A stretch of DNA of 64,000 nt from Lichenibacterium ramalinae (GCF_004137085.1 NZ_QYBC01000013.1:124001-188000); one strand, 5' to 3'; shown: positions 16,391 to 31,309, numbered from the stretch's first letter. The notes: a model not told the origin generated them from the sequence alone. Made by a program: numbers and translations.

Positions 16391-19276
16391 TCACACGGTT
16401 TCGCCGCCGACGAGCTGCTGCAGGCGATCCGCCAGGGCCCTCAGGCTCACGTCGCCCTTGTTGAGGATCTGGTTGGCGCCGGCGAGGCGCCGCCGGTCCT
16501 CACGGGTCAGGTCCATGGCGGTCAGCACCACGACCGGCACTTCGGCGCCGTCCGGCCGCCCCCGCAGCGCCGCCAGGAAGGCGAAGCCGTCCATCACCGG
16601 CATGTTGAGGTCCAGCAGCACGATGCCGGGCCTGGCCGTGGCGAAGCGGTCGAGCCCGTCGCGCCCGTTCGCCGCTTCGGTGACGGCCCAGCCGTCCCGC
16701 TCCAAGAGGGCGCGCATGCGGCCGCGGATGTCGGGATCGTCGTCGATCACCAGGGCCCCGCCTTCGGGCACGCGGAACCGGTCCACCACGGCCTTGAACC
16801 GCTCCCAGCGCACCGGCTTCAGCACGTAGTCGGCGGCCCCGAGCGCCTGGGCCAGCCCGCGCTGGTCGACGAAGGTCACCATGACGACCGGGATGTCGCG
16901 CAGCTCCGGATCCGCCTTGAGGGCGCTCAGCACCGACCAGCCGTCGGTGCCGGGCATCATCACGTCGAGCAGGATGGCGCGGGGCTTCAGCGCCCGGGCG
17001 AGGTCGAGCCCCGCCTCGCCGTCCCCCGCCGTGCGGGCCCGAAAGCCCTCGCGGTGCAGGAAGCGCGTCATCAGGGCCCGCTGGTCGGCATCGTCGTCGA
17101 TGACGAGGACGAGGTCGCGCGCCGGCCCCGCGTCTTCGGCGCCGGCCGTGCCGGTCGCCGGCTCCGCCGCCACCGCGGGCGCGGCGTAGCGGGCCGGCAA
17201 GGCGATGGAGAAGGTGCTGCCCTGCCCTTCCGCGCTTTCGACCGAGACGTCGCCGCCCAGCATGTCGGCGAAGGCCCGGGTCAGCGACAGGCCGAGGCCC
17301 GTGCCGCCGAACTTGCGCGTCGTCGAACTGTCGGCCTGGGTGAAGCGCTGGAACAGGCGCCCCAGCTGCTCCTCCGACATGCCGACGCCCGTGTCGGCGA
17401 CGGCGAACCGGACCCGGTCCGGCGCGCCGGGCGCGGCGACCCGCGCGGCCGACAGCACGATGGTGCCGTCCTCCGAGAACTTCGCCGCATTGGAGAGCAG
17501 GTTGAGCAGCATCTGCCGGATCTTGGTGAGATCCGTTTCCATGGAGCCGAGGCCGGGGTCGAGCCTGAGCTCCAGCCGGTTGCGCTTCTTGGCGACGAGG
17601 CTCTGCACGGCGGCGGCGACCTCCTCCACCAGCGGGGCGACCTCGAAGCGCTCGGCATAGACCTCCATCTTGCCGCTCTCGATCTTGCTGAGGTCGAGCA
17701 CGTCGTTGATGAGGCCGAGCAGGTGGCGGGCGTTGGATTCGATCTTGCGTATGTCGATGGCGAGGTCGGCCGCCTCGGCCCCGTCCTCGACTTCCTCCAG
17801 CATCATCTCGCTGTAGCCGATGATGGCCGAGAGCGGGGTGCGCAGCTCGTGGCTCATGTTGGCGATGAAGGTCGATTTGGCGAGGTTCGCCTCTTCCGCC
17901 ACCGCCTTGGCGTCGGCCAGCGCCCGTTCGACGGCCTTGCGCTCGGTGATGTCGATGGCGACGGTCAGCACCGTCCGCTGTCCCGCCACGGGGGCGATCA
18001 GGCTCTTGGTGTTGGCGACCCAGAGCGTCGTGCCGTCCGGCCGCAGCAGGCGCTTCTCGATGGTGGCGGGCTCGCCCGCCGTCACCACGCCCTTCAGCGC
18101 CGCCCGGCTCATCTCCTCGTCGTCGGGATGGGTGATGTCGGCCATGCGCAGCGCCAGCAGCGCTTCGCGCGGGCGCCCCGCCATGGCGCAGAACCGGCCG
18201 TTGACCGACAGGAAGCGCCCGTCGCGGTCGATCTCGGCGAAGCCCGCCCCGGTCTGGTGGAAGATGCCCGACAGGTGCGCCTCGCTGTCGCGCAGGGCGG
18301 CCTCGGCGCGGGCGCGCTCGGCCGCGTCCCAGATGCGGGCCGCCACGGCCTCGATCAGCGCGACCTCCTCCTCGGTCCACGGCCGGGGCACGCCGTGGTT
18401 GACGAAGAGCGTCGCCTTGAGGCGCCCGTCGCGCACGAGCGGCACCGCCACGAAGGCGCGCGTGCCGAAGGCGCCGAACACGGCCTCGTCCACCCGCGGA
18501 TCCGCGACGACGTCGGTGCTCGACAGCGTGTCGCCGCCCCGCAGCCGCGCCATGGCGCTCGGGCCGAAATCGTCGAGCGGCATGGCTTCGGTCACCGCCG
18601 CCAGACCCTCGGCATGGTCGGTCGACATCGCGATGATGCGGTCGTCCGGCATCATCTCGCCGAAGCCGACCCGGTGGGCGCCGAGGTGGCGGCCCAGCGC
18701 CTGGACGGCCGCCGCCACGATGGCCTTCGGGTCGGAGACGCCGTGCAGCGCCTCCTCGAGATCGAGGCGGAACTGCTGGCGCCGGTCGCCCAGCACCTGG
18801 GCGGTGCGTTCCATGCCCTGGTTGAGGATGCCGCGCACGCGGCCCTCGCGGTCGATCAGCGGCGTGAAGCTGTAGTCCCAGTAAGTCGTGCGGGGGATGC
18901 CGTCGCGCACCATGGGCAGCATCTGGTCGAAGGCCGAGAAGCCCTCGCCCGTCTCGAACACGGCGGCGAACTGGGGCGCGATGATGTCCCAAATGTCGGA
19001 CCAGACGTCGCGTGCCGGCCGGCCGAGGCAGCCCGGATGCCGCTCGGCCGGGATGGGTGCCCAACTGTCGTTGTAGAGCAGGACGAGCTCCTCCCCCCAG
19101 TAGATGGCGGTGGGGAAGGCGGAACTCAGGCAGATGCGCAGGGCGGAGCGCAGGACCTCGGGCCAGCCGTCGGGCGGCCCCAGGGGTGAGGCGGCCCAGT
19201 CGACGGACCGGATGCGCTCCCCCATGGCGCCCCCGCCCGTCATGAAGGGTCGCGTCGATCCACTCGTCCCCGACAT
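16391..19276 (-). CDS. Hybrid sensor histidine kinase (PAS-GAF-PAS-HisKA-HATPase-REC-REC)
   Basis: A 961-residue soluble two-component kinase. In order: PAS-like domain (about 20-140), GAF domain (about 150-310), PAS domain (about 325-440), HisKA with phospho-acceptor [11 protein letters not shown] (about 470), HATPase with [17 protein letters not shown] and [10 protein letters not shown] (about 560-690), then two receiver domains ([12 protein letters not shown] and [12 protein letters not shown], about 720-835 and 838-961). No membrane helix is visible, so the signal is cytoplasmic. I place the start at ATG 19276 because GAGGAG lies 7 bases upstream. It is convergent with gap and divergent from pgk; no dedicated response regulator is adjacent. 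Confidence 0.92.
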   Translation of the reverse strand: MSGTSGSTRPFMTGGGAMGERIRSVDWAASPLGPPDGWPEVLRSALRICLSSAFPTAIYWGEELVLLYNDSWAPIPAERHPGCLGRPARDVWSDIWDIIAPQFAAVFETGEGFSAFDQMLPMVRDGIPRTTYWDYSFTPLIDREGRVRGILNQGMERTAQVLGDRRQQFRLDLEEALHGVSDPKAIVAAAVQALGRHLGAHRVGFGEMMPDDRIIAMSTDHAEGLAAVTEAMPLDDFGPSAMARLRGGDTLSSTDVVADPRVDEAVFGAFGTRAFVAVPLVRDGRLKATLFVNHGVPRPWTEEEVALIEAVAARIWDAAERARAEAALRDSEAHLSGIFHQTGAGFAEIDRDGRFLSVNGRFCAMAGRPREALLALRMADITHPDDEEMSRAALKGVVTAGEPATIEKRLLRPDGTTLWVANTKSLIAPVAGQRTVLTVAIDITERKAVERALADAKAVAEEANLAKSTFIANMSHELRTPLSAIIGYSEMMLEEVEDGAEAADLAIDIRKIESNARHLLGLINDVLDLSKIESGKMEVYAERFEVAPLVEEVAAAVQSLVAKKRNRLELRLDPGLGSMETDLTKIRQMLLNLLSNAAKFSEDGTIVLSAARVAAPGAPDRVRFAVADTGVGMSEEQLGRLFQRFTQADSSTTRKFGGTGLGLSLTRAFADMLGGDVSVESAEGQGSTFSIALPARYAAPAVAAEPATGTAGAEDAGPARDLVLVIDDDADQRALMTRFLHREGFRARTAGDGEAGLDLARALKPRAILLDVMMPGTDGWSVLSALKADPELRDIPVVMVTFVDQRGLAQALGAADYVLKPVRWERFKAVVDRFRVPEGGALVIDDDPDIRGRMRALLERDGWAVTEAANGRDGLDRFATARPGIVLLDLNMPVMDGFAFLAALRGRPDGAEVPVVVLTAMDLTREDRRRLAGANQILNKGDVSLRALADRLQQLVGGETV

Positions 19277-19432
19277 GCCCGCACTCCTCGTCACGGCCGC
19301 GGCGGCCCCTGTCCCGACGTAGCCTTCCGGCCGCGCCTCCACAATATCGCCACGGGCTCTTCGCGCTTGAGGGGTGGAATGCCGCGTGCCATGACGGGAC
19401 GACCCCCTGATGCCGGCCCGGAGGCAGCCCCC

Positions 19433-20620
<1,188 letters not shown>

Positions 20621-20651
20621 GGGGGGCTCGGCCCCGGCCTCAACCTCGACC

Positions 20652-22016
20652 TCATCCTCGGCTTTGCGGCACCGTGTGGCCGCGCTCCGCCCAGGCTTCG
20701 CGCATGTCTTCCAGCCCCCGGCCCTTGGTTTCGGGCACGAGCCGCAGCGTGAACAGGAAGCCGAGCGCCGTCAGCGCCGCGTAGAGGAAGAAGGTGGCGG
20801 GGCGGCCGAAGGCCGCGACGAGGTCGAGGAAGGTCAGCGCCACGATGAGGTTGAAACCCCAGTTGGCCACCGTGGCGATGCTCATGCACCGCCCCCGCGC
20901 CTCGGTGGGAAAGATTTCGGAGATCAGCAGCCAGAAGACCGGCCCGAGCCCCACGGCGAAGAAGCCCACATAGGCAGTGAGGCTCGCCGCCGTGAGCCAG
21001 CCCAGCGCCCCGCCGGCGCCGAGGAGGAAGCCGGTCCCCAGCACCACGAGGCTCACCGCCATCCCGGCGAGGCCGACCAGCAGCAGGACGCGGCGCCCGA
21101 CCCGGTCGATCAGGCGGATCGCCACCAGCGTCAGCGCGACGTTGACGGCGCCGACCCCCGCCGTGGCCAGGATGGAGGCCGAGGCGGAGGACAGGCCCGC
21201 CGCCTGAAAGATGGTGGGGGCGAAGTAGATCACGGTGTTGATGCCCGTCACCTGCTGGCAGATCGCCAGGCCGACGCCGACGATCAGCGGCAGGCGCAGG
21301 CCCGGATCGGACAGCGACACGCGCCCGCCGCCGCGCTTCTCGCCGGCGAGGTCGGCCTCGATCCCGTCGAGTTCCGCCTCGATCTGGCGCGCCGTCTCGC
21401 TCGACCCGCGCAGGGCCTGGAGGGCGCGCCGCGCATCGGCCAGGTGGCCGTGGCCGGCCAGCCAGCGCGGCGATTCCGGCAGCGCCAGCATGCCGCCCGC
21501 CAGGATCACCCCGGGCAGTGCGCCGAGCCCCAGCATCCAGCGCCAGCCGCCGCTCGCCGAGAAGGCGTAGCCGATGAGGTAGGAGACCAGGATGCCCGAG
21601 GTGATCATCAGCTGGTTCAGCGACACCATGGCGCCGCGGCTCTCCGCCGGCGCGGTCTCGGCGAGGTAGAGCGGCGCCAGCATGGAGGACACGCCGATGC
21701 CGAGCCCCACCAGCAACCGCCCGGCAAGCAGCATCCAAAGACCCGTGGCGGCCGCCGACAGCAGCGACCCGGCGACGAAGATCAGCGCCGTCACCAGGAT
21801 GAGCGGCCGACGGCCGTAGCGGTCCGACAGGGCGCCGGCGAAACCGGCCCCGACGGCCGCACCCAGAAGGGCGATGGAGGTGACGACGCCCTGCATCAGC
21901 GGTGACAGGGCGAAGGCGTCGCGCAGGAACAGCAGGGCGCCGGAGATCACGCCCGTGTCGTAGCCGAACAACAGGCCGCCGAGCGCGGCGGTGGCGGCGA
22001 TCAGAGCTGCATGCAT
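20652..22016 (-). CDS. MFS sugar porter (sugar:proton symporter)
   Basis: A 454-residue inner-membrane transporter with twelve predicted helices. Sugar-porter motifs are present: [13 protein letters not shown] in helix 1, DRYGRRP in the first cytoplasmic loop, PESPRWLAG before the central loop, [12 protein letters not shown] in helix 7, and [11 protein letters not shown] at the C-terminus. This is the XylE/GalP/AraE subfamily. Start ATG 22016 has AAGGA about 9 bases upstream. It stands as a single gene, so the sugar is unknown. Confidence 0.92.
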   Translation of the reverse strand: MHAALIAATAALGGLLFGYDTGVISGALLFLRDAFALSPLMQGVVTSIALLGAAVGAGFAGALSDRYGRRPLILVTALIFVAGSLLSAAATGLWMLLAGRLLVGLGIGVSSMLAPLYLAETAPAESRGAMVSLNQLMITSGILVSYLIGYAFSASGGWRWMLGLGALPGVILAGGMLALPESPRWLAGHGHLADARRALQALRGSSETARQIEAELDGIEADLAGEKRGGGRVSLSDPGLRLPLIVGVGLAICQQVTGINTVIYFAPTIFQAAGLSSASASILATAGVGAVNVALTLVAIRLIDRVGRRVLLLVGLAGMAVSLVVLGTGFLLGAGGALGWLTAASLTAYVGFFAVGLGPVFWLLISEIFPTEARGRCMSIATVANWGFNLIVALTFLDLVAAFGRPATFFLYAALTALGFLFTLRLVPETKGRGLEDMREAWAERGHTVPQSRG

Positions 22017-22170
22017 GGTGGATCCTTCCCGGGATGTGGATGGAACGGCCGGCCAGGGGGAAAGTCCCGATCCGCGGTCTGTTTGCAACCTATGGCAGTG
22101 TTTAAAACTCATTTTAGTTGCCGGGGTTGCGTCCCTACCCGAGAGCTTCGCACTCTGTGTGGGGCACGTC

Positions 22171-22746
22171 ATGGGTCAAGCCAAACGCCAGCGGGACGCC
22201 CTGTCCCGTGATGGTCACCTTCCCCGAAGCCGCATCGCGGGCGCCGTCCGCGACGCCGTGATGTCGCAGGCCACCGCGCTGGGCGTGGCCGGCGGGCTGT
22301 GCGGCTTCCATGCCGCCGTCGGGAGGGAGCTGCTGGCGGCGCGCTTCGGCGTGATGGCCCACCTCATCGCCGGCGACGTGCAACGCTGGGTGACGCCCGC
22401 GATCCTCCACAGCTACGTGGGGCGCGGCGGGCGGGTCGACGCGGCCTCGGGGGCCTGCCACGTCTGGCTGACCCTGCCCGCCTCGGGCGCCACGGTGGAT
22501 TTCGACGCCTGGGAGGAGCCCGTCCGCTACGACGCCACGGCCCGGCCTCACGGCCCCTGGACGGCGCCCCGGCCCGACTTCTACTGGGTGGCGCCGGGAG
22601 AACGGGCGCCCGGCCTCCATGCCGTGCACCCGGACCGCGACGCGACCGCCTTCGTCGAAGCCCGGCTGGCGGGCCGCTCGGCGCGCCAGTTCATCGCGAC
22701 CGCCCTCGGGGAAGCGCTGCAGCGCCTCGGCGACCGGGCCGCCTGA
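22171..22746 (+). CDS. Hypothetical protein
   Basis: A 191-residue protein, basic at the N-terminus (MGQAKRQRD), then a mixed domain with aromatic-rich stretches (VWLTLPASGATVDFDAWEEP, then PRPDFYWVAPGE). There are no membrane helices or signal peptide. It is divergent from the sugar porter, with 154 bases between that include an AT-richer promoter-like stretch, and convergent with the nitrilase gene 18 bases on. I do not recognise the family. Confidence 0.6.
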   Translation: MGQAKRQRDALSRDGHLPRSRIAGAVRDAVMSQATALGVAGGLCGFHAAVGRELLAARFGVMAHLIAGDVQRWVTPAILHSYVGRGGRVDAASGACHVWLTLPASGATVDFDAWEEPVRYDATARPHGPWTAPRPDFYWVAPGERAPGLHAVHPDRDATAFVEARLAGRSARQFIATALGEALQRLGDRAA

Positions 22747-22764
22747 GCGGGACCGCCCTGCGCC

Positions 22765-23736
<972 letters not shown>

Positions 23737-23744
23737 CCTGATGA

Positions 23745-26063
<2,319 letters not shown>

Positions 26064-26227
26064 GGTTCGACTCAGCTTTACTCGAAGTCAGGGGGTGGAT
26101 CCGACGCGTTTGTCTGTCTTTTGCGGTTATCGTGGCGGCGATGGTCATGTCGCAGGGCTGGTATGAGGAACCAAGGGCGAGCAGCCTGCATTGATCGAGA
26201 CAAGGCGCGACTCCAGGACAAGGCACG

Positions 26228-26956
26228 ATGAACACGATCTCTTTCGGCTCCTACGGAGCCACCTTCAAGAAGGCGGCCACGGCCGGCCTTGCAGCCCTGT
26301 CGCTCGGCGCCATGGTGATGGCGACGACCGACCGGGCCGAGGCCCGCGGCTTCGGCGGCGGCGGCGGCGTTTTCCGGGCGGGCGGGTTCCACGGCGGCTT
26401 CGGCCGCGGTGGTTTCGGCCGCGGTGGGTTCGGCGGCGGCTTCGGTCGCGGCGGCTTCGGCGGGTTTCGGGGTGGCTTCGGCGGCTTCCGCGGCGGCTAC
26501 GGCCGTTTCGCCGGCTTCCGGGGCGGCTATCGCGGCATCGGAATCGGCCGCTATGGATACCGGGGGTTCGGCTATCGCCGCTTCGGTTACGGCCTGCCGC
26601 TCGCGGTCGGGCTCGGCCTGGGTTACGGGGCAGCCTACGGCTACGGCTATCCGTACGGCGGTTACGGCTACGGCTACACGGACGGTGGCTATGGCGATGC
26701 CGGCTATGGCTATGGCGATGCCGGCTACGCCGGGCAGGGCTACGCTGGACAGGGCTACGCCGGGCAGGGCTACGCTGGACAGGGCTACGCCGGGCAGGGT
26801 TATGGCAATGCCAGCTATGCCGGACAGGGCTATGCCGGGCAGGGGTACGACGAAGGCTACGGCTCGGAATATCGCGGGCGTCGTCGCGGGGTCTATTCTT
26901 GCAACCCCTACACGGAACGCCACACCCGCTTGGAGCGGAAGGCCTGCCGTTACTGA
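26228..26956 (+). CDS. Exported Gly/Tyr-rich repeat protein
   Basis: A 242-residue secreted protein with a signal peptide at 1-38 (cleavage near AEARG). It has a Gly/Arg/Phe region of RGGFG-type repeats (about 39-105), a Gly/Tyr region, and eight near-consecutive GYAGQ-type pentads (about 166-205), encoded by a 15-bp DNA repeat. It ends in a short basic tail with two cysteines (YSCNPYT, KACRY). AGGA lies about 10 bases before ATG 26228, and a strong terminator follows. It is probably a structural or surface envelope protein. The function is unknown, and repeat number may vary between strains. Confidence 0.75.
   Translation: MNTISFGSYGATFKKAATAGLAALSLGAMVMATTDRAEARGFGGGGGVFRAGGFHGGFGRGGFGRGGFGGGFGRGGFGGFRGGFGGFRGGYGRFAGFRGGYRGIGIGRYGYRGFGYRRFGYGLPLAVGLGLGYGAAYGYGYPYGGYGYGYTDGGYGDAGYGYGDAGYAGQGYAGQGYAGQGYAGQGYAGQGYGNASYAGQGYAGQGYDEGYGSEYRGRRRGVYSCNPYTERHTRLERKACRY
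26723..26842 (+). repeat. 15-bp coding tandem repeat (GYAGQ units)
   Basis: Five consecutive 15-bp units alternate GGCTACGCCGGGCAG and GGCTACGCTGGACAG, so the true period is 30 bp (A-B-A-B-A). Three more diverged units follow. The alternation is preserved exactly at synonymous sites, indicating recent expansion by slippage or unequal exchange. Confidence 0.9.
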
Positions 26957-26992
26957 ATAGCGGTCGCGGCCGCCCTTCGAGCACCTGAGACA

Positions 26993-27019
26993 GGGGCGGC
27001 CCGAGGGCCGCCCCTTTTT
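26993..27019 (+). terminator. Intrinsic terminator
   Basis: Perfect 10-bp arms, GGGGCGGCCC and GGGCCGCCCC, with a GA loop and five T residues. It ends the Gly/Tyr-rich repeat gene. Confidence 0.9.
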
Positions 27020-27198
27020 GCGTCACGCGCGCGGGTCCGCTGTGGCAGCCCGGGTGATGCCACGGCGCCACAGGCGGGACGGGACGCGACGCCGCCCCTT
27101 CGACCGCGGCCGTGGCGCTGTTCCCATCGCCGCCGACGGCGGCTAGACCGGGCCTCTCGACGGCGCCTCCCTGCGCCGATCATGGGGCGCGAAGGGCC

Positions 27199-28683
27199 AT
27201 GGGGAGGGATTCCGGTCTCGTGGCGTCGGCCAGCGTGGCGTTCTGCCTCGGCACGCTGTGCCTTGGGATGACGGCGGCCGGGGCGCAGCAGCCCGCGGCG
27301 GTACCTCCCGCCGCACCGACCGGTGCCGGCAACCTGCCCGACCTCGGCGGGACGGCGCAGACCTCCGGCCAACCCGCCGCCCAGGGCACGCCCGAACAGG
27401 GCAATCCCAGCATCCAGTCCTCGCTCGGCCCCCTCGGCGATCCGGGCGGGATCCGCGCCGCGCTGGCGGGGCGCGGCATCACCTACAGCCTCGTCGGCAT
27501 CGGCGAGATGCTGGGCAACCCGACGGGCGGCGCGCGCCAGGGCATCGTCGGCGAGGGGCGCCTCGACCTCCAGGTCGACGTCGACCTCGCCACCGCCCTG
27601 GGCCTCGACGGCGCGAGGCTGCATGCCAACGGCTACAAGATCTTCGGCGACGGCCTCGGGCGCAACGACCTCTTCAGCCTGTCGCTGCCGAGCGGGATCG
27701 AGGCCCTGCCGTCGACGCGCCTCTACGAAGCCTGGGTGGAGCAGACCGGCCTCGACGGCAAGGTCGCCCTCAAGGTCGGGCAGATCGGCGCCGACACCGA
27801 GTTCCTGGTCAGCCAATATGCCAACCTGTTCATCAACGCGACCTTCGGCTGGCCCAACCTCACCACCTACGACCTGCCGAGCGGCGGGCCCGCCTATCCG
27901 CTGGCGGCGACCGGCCTCCGACTGAAACTCGCGCCCGACCCGCATTGGACCGTCCTGGCCGCCGTCTTCGACGGGGATCCCGCGGGCGCGGCGCGCCTGG
28001 GAGCCGCCACCGACCCACAGATCCTCGACCGCCACGGCACGTCCTTCCGCCTGACCGACCGGCCCTTCACCATCGCGGAATCGGCCTATGCCTACGGCGA
28101 CAGGCAGGGCGCCGTGCTGCCGGGCCTGGTCAAGCTCGGGGGCTGGCAGCATTTCGGCGACTTCGCCGCCACGATCCCGACGGCGGCCGGGCTGACGCTC
28201 GGCTCGGGCACGGGCCGGCTGCAGGGCAACCACGGCCTCTACGGCCTCGTGGACCAGATGATCGCCCGCCTGCCCGGCTCGGACGACGGTGCCGTCGGCG
28301 TCTTCGCCCGGCTCGCAGGCGCGCCCGGAGACCGCAACCTCGTCTCCCTCTACGCCGATGCCGGCATCACGGCGAAGGGGTTCCTCGCCAGCCGGCCGGA
28401 CGACAGCCTGGGCCTCTCCTTCGCCGTCACCCGCCTGTCCCCTGCGGCGCGGCAGACCGACCGGGCCGAGGCGGCGCTGCTGGGCAGCGCCTACCCGATC
28501 CGCTCGCGCGAGATGCTGGTCGAGGCCACCTACCAGGCCGAGGTGGTCCCGGGCTTCACGCTGCAGCCCGACGTCCAGTATGTGATGCGCCCCGGCGGCG
28601 GCATCCCCGACCCGCTGAGCCCGGACGGCGCGCCGATCCGCGACGCCCTGGTGTTGGGGCTGCGCGCCACCGTGCAATATTAG
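27199..28683 (+). CDS. OprB-family carbohydrate porin
   Basis: Outer-membrane beta-barrel of the carbohydrate-selective OprB family, 494 residues. It has a signal peptide at about 1-30 (ending AGAQQ) and a Pro/Ala-rich linker, then the OprB pattern: an early GxxxxxxGEMLGNPTGG segment, DLATALGLDGARLHANGY, LYEAWVEQ, KVGQIGADTEFLVS and FGWPNL. It ends LRATVQY with a terminal aromatic residue, typical of barrels. The start is ATG 27199 with GAAGGG close upstream. It would admit sugars across the outer membrane; the specificity is unknown. Confidence 0.9.
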   Translation: MGRDSGLVASASVAFCLGTLCLGMTAAGAQQPAAVPPAAPTGAGNLPDLGGTAQTSGQPAAQGTPEQGNPSIQSSLGPLGDPGGIRAALAGRGITYSLVGIGEMLGNPTGGARQGIVGEGRLDLQVDVDLATALGLDGARLHANGYKIFGDGLGRNDLFSLSLPSGIEALPSTRLYEAWVEQTGLDGKVALKVGQIGADTEFLVSQYANLFINATFGWPNLTTYDLPSGGPAYPLAATGLRLKLAPDPHWTVLAAVFDGDPAGAARLGAATDPQILDRHGTSFRLTDRPFTIAESAYAYGDRQGAVLPGLVKLGGWQHFGDFAATIPTAAGLTLGSGTGRLQGNHGLYGLVDQMIARLPGSDDGAVGVFARLAGAPGDRNLVSLYADAGITAKGFLASRPDDSLGLSFAVTRLSPAARQTDRAEAALLGSAYPIRSREMLVEATYQAEVVPGFTLQPDVQYVMRPGGGIPDPLSPDGAPIRDALVLGLRATVQY

Positions 28684-28756
28684 GCCGGCGCCGGCCCGCG
28701 GAACCCCGCGGCGGCCGGCGCCATTGATGCAGCGTCCCACGCAGAGGGAGGACGCT

Positions 28757-29134
28757 ATGCGCATCCTGGCCATATCGGCGGCAGCCACGCTGCTCGCCCT
28801 GGGCGCGGCCGCCGCCCAGACCGACCCAGCCCCCAACAACGCCGCGCCCCCGCGCGGCACCGGCCCCTCCAACGAACCCATCAACCCCGCCGGCAACGCC
28901 GCCTCCGGCGTGAACGCTTCGGGCACCATCCGCACCGTGGCGATGGCCGACCTCGCCCAGGGCGCCAACAGCTTCACCGAGGCCCAGGCCCGAGCCCGCA
29001 TCGCGAGCGCCGGCTTCACCAACCCGACCGGGCTCGCCCAGGACCCCGGCGGCATCTGGCGCGGCCACGCCGAACGGGAGGGCCGCACCGTGGATGTCGG
29101 CTTCGACTACAAGGGCCAGATCGCCTTCCAGTGA
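28757..29134 (+). CDS. Small exported hypothetical protein with PepSY-like C-terminus
   Basis: A 125-residue periplasmic protein with a signal peptide at 1-20 (AAAAQ), an Asn/Pro-rich linker, and a small folded domain (about 75-125) starting FTEAQARARIASAGF and ending VDVGFDYKGQIAFQ. That pattern resembles single PepSY-like modules. I choose ATG 28757 because AGGGAGGA is 4 bases upstream; an earlier in-frame ATG at 28724 would spoil the signal peptide. It is close to the general-stress-like gene downstream (40 bases), so the two are probably cotranscribed. Confidence 0.72.
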   Translation: MRILAISAAATLLALGAAAAQTDPAPNNAAPPRGTGPSNEPINPAGNAASGVNASGTIRTVAMADLAQGANSFTEAQARARIASAGFTNPTGLAQDPGGIWRGHAEREGRTVDVGFDYKGQIAFQ

Positions 29135-29174
29135 TCGTCAGCGCCCGACCCGCAACCTTCAGGAGTTCATGCCC

Positions 29175-29999
29175 ATGGCGACCCAGACCTTGACGGCGCT
29201 GTTCGACCGCTACGACGACGCCGCTGCGGCGGTGCGGCGGCTCGAGGAGGCCGGCGTGCCCCACGCCCATATCAGCCTCGTGTCCAACGATGCCGCCCAC
29301 AGCCAATATTACGGCGCCGTGCCGGGCGATGCCGACCCGATGCCCGATGCCCCGGTGAGCGGCACGGGTGCCGGCGCCTCGCTCGGCACGCTGCTGGGCG
29401 GCGGCGCCGGGCTGCTCGCCGGCCTCGGCCTGTTGGCCATCCCCGGCCTCGGCCCCGTGGTGGCGGCGGGCTGGCTCGCCGCGACCCTGGTGGGCGCCGG
29501 CGTCGGCGCGGCCGCCGGCGGCCTCGTCGGGTCGTTGACCGACATCGGCGTCAGCGAAGACGACGCCCACGCCTATGCCGAGGGCATCCAACGCGGCGGC
29601 ACACTGCTGACCGTGAAGGCCGACCCGGCCATGGCGGACCGGATCAGCGATATCCTGGACCACGATTCCGCCGTGGACCTCGCGGAGCGATCCGGCACCT
29701 GGCGCGGCCAGGGCTGGGACGGCAGCTACGCGGGTCGCGGCACCGTCACGGGCGAGGCGGTCTTCACCGATCCCACCATGCTGGCACCCGGCGCCCCGGC
29801 AGGAGCGACGCCGGCCATCGACGCGCCCGCGGCGGGATCCCGCGTGGGCAATGGGCTCGCGGCCGGCCTCGAACGGGACGGCGCCGTCGTCCCGCCGGAC
29901 GACCTCGGCCGCGGCCCCCGGCCCGTGCCCCCACGCACCGCCGCGCCGGATGCGACCCGGGAGGTGCGGAGCCGCGTCCGGATCTACGATCAGCCCTGA
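29175..29999 (+). CDS. General-stress-protein-like (GS17M/YflT-type) protein
   Basis: A 274-residue protein with an N-terminal YflT/general-stress-17M-like domain (TLTALFDRYDDAAAAVRRLE, then AGVPHAHISLVSND), a Gly/Ala-rich hydrophobic hairpin (about 70-125), a second small alpha/beta segment (EDDAHAYAEGIQRGGTLLTV) and a disordered Pro-rich tail. It is probably membrane-associated through the Gly-rich helices. I start it at ATG 29175, 9 bases after AGGAG; the ATG at 29169 is only 3 bases from the SD. A stress role is inferred from the family only. Confidence 0.72.
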   Translation: MATQTLTALFDRYDDAAAAVRRLEEAGVPHAHISLVSNDAAHSQYYGAVPGDADPMPDAPVSGTGAGASLGTLLGGGAGLLAGLGLLAIPGLGPVVAAGWLAATLVGAGVGAAAGGLVGSLTDIGVSEDDAHAYAEGIQRGGTLLTVKADPAMADRISDILDHDSAVDLAERSGTWRGQGWDGSYAGRGTVTGEAVFTDPTMLAPGAPAGATPAIDAPAAGSRVGNGLAAGLERDGAVVPPDDLGRGPRPVPPRTAAPDATREVRSRVRIYDQP

Positions 30000-30524
30000 T
30001 CGGGCGGCGGGCGGAGCTGCTCCGCTGCGCTCGAAGATGCTCGCGAAGCCGATTCGGCGCCCGCCTGGGCCGGCGCCGAACCGACACCTGCGGCAGGATG
30101 TCGCTAAATTTCATGGGAACTCGGGCCTTTGCGACGTGATGCCGTCGTATCTGAACGATCGTTCATGTCGTCCCATCCGGCTTTGAGCCGCCGTTCTGAG
30201 CCCGGATCGGCGCCGTTCGGGCGTTTCGCCGGCCCCGCGCCGTTTCTTGAACTCTGCCTGAGCCGAGCGGCCCGGCGACTGTCCTATTTTGGCAACAGCT
30301 TGGCGTGGCAAGTCCCGTCAAATATTGCTCCTGCCCCGGCAGTATAGTTTCGGCTGCCGCTCCATGGCGCCAACAGCCCGCCCTGCACCAGATCGGCAGC
30401 GAAGATCAAGCGGCTGCGCCCGGTTGTAGAGCCGGATCTGTACGAGGCGATTTCGGCCCCACATTGTCGCCCCAAACCGACCTATGTTGCCGACCCGTTC
30501 GCAACGGAACGGGAAAAACTGATA
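30000..30524. other. 525-base gene-free region
   Basis: I see no credible gene, tRNA or ncRNA structure. It is less GC-rich than its surroundings from about 30090 onward and contains the perfect palindrome TGAACGATCGTTCA at 30152. The promoter of the RlpA-like gene probably lies in its last 100 bases. Confidence 0.5.
30152..30165. promoter_or_regulatory. Perfect 14-bp palindrome, possible TetR-type operator
   Basis: TGAACGATCGTTCA is identical to its reverse complement. Symmetric sites of this size and composition are typical of TetR-family operators. No TetR gene is in the window, and the site lies about 360 bp before the nearest downstream gene, so its target is unclear. Confidence 0.4.
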
Positions 30525-30893
30525 GTGACACTCAAGGACATCGTGCTGCCAGCCCTCGTCTTGGCGACCGCGTTCACCGGCACCGCGGCGGAAGCCCGCG
30601 GCTTCCGGACGGCCTCGGGCGCCGGCCTGGCATCATGGTATGGGCCCGGCTTCGGCGGGCACCGGACGGCCAGTGGCGAGCGGTTCAACGGCGGCGCGCT
30701 CACGGCGGCACACCGGTCCCTGCCTTTCGGCTCGCGCGTGCTCGTCACCAGCCGCCGCACCGGCCGGTCCGTCGTGGTCCGCATCAACGACCGTGGTCCC
30801 TATGTGGGCGGCCGTGTCATCGACCTGACCGCGGCGGCGTCCCGGGCCCTCGGCATGAACGGCACCGAGCCCGTGACCCTCGCTAGGCTCTGA
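30525..30893 (+). CDS. RlpA-like double-psi beta-barrel protein
   Basis: A 122-residue exported protein with a signal peptide at 1-25 (cleavage near AEARG) and a single RlpA/DPBB domain. It has [19 protein letters not shown] (about 38-56), [12 protein letters not shown] and the conserved RINDRGPY (about 87-94), ending in a V-x-L-T-A helix. RlpA proteins cleave denuded peptidoglycan at the septum or bind it. This one lacks the C-terminal SPOR domain and is the short form. The start is GTG 30525; upstream GGGAAA is only a weak SD. Confidence 0.85.
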   Translation: MTLKDIVLPALVLATAFTGTAAEARGFRTASGAGLASWYGPGFGGHRTASGERFNGGALTAAHRSLPFGSRVLVTSRRTGRSVVVRINDRGPYVGGRVIDLTAAASRALGMNGTEPVTLARL

Positions 30894-31309
30894 AGCGGAA
30901 CGTCCTGTCCGGTTCCCGCCGCCTGAAGCAGCATCGGCTTTGTCGGGATCGCCTCGGCGACAGCATGCCGAAGAGCCTGCTCCCGTTTCGAAGCTGGGGC
31001 GAACCCGGCGAAGGCGCTCCCGCTGGCGAGCGCGGCAGGAGGCGCGGTGGCGGGACCGTCACCGGAGCGTGACAAAGGCGTCACAAAGCTCCGCGCGATC
31101 GGAATGCCTGCCCTGCCGCGCTGCAGAAACGGGCATTTGTGCGATGCAATATGCGCCGTTCGGCTTATCTTGAGGTCACACGATACCGGAAGGCACCGTG
31201 GACGGCGTCGCTCCCCGTCGGTGGAGGACGCCATCAGACATCCACGAGCGGATGGGCAGGGCACCCGATACGGGGCTCCGCCCGCCGCCGCACCGACACG
31301 AAGAAGAAC
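30894..31309. other. 416-base region without a recognised gene
   Basis: No frame looks coding on either strand. The only notable element is a short inverted repeat, GTGAC-AAAGGC-GTCAC, at 31069-31084. It may be leader and promoter for the small gene at 31310. Confidence 0.45.

Noticed and set aside
15314-19189. A 1,291-codon open frame on the plus strand across gap and the kinase gene
   Set aside because: It is an out-of-frame shadow of gap and an antisense shadow of the kinase; such long frames are common in GC-rich DNA. The real genes have clear family motifs.
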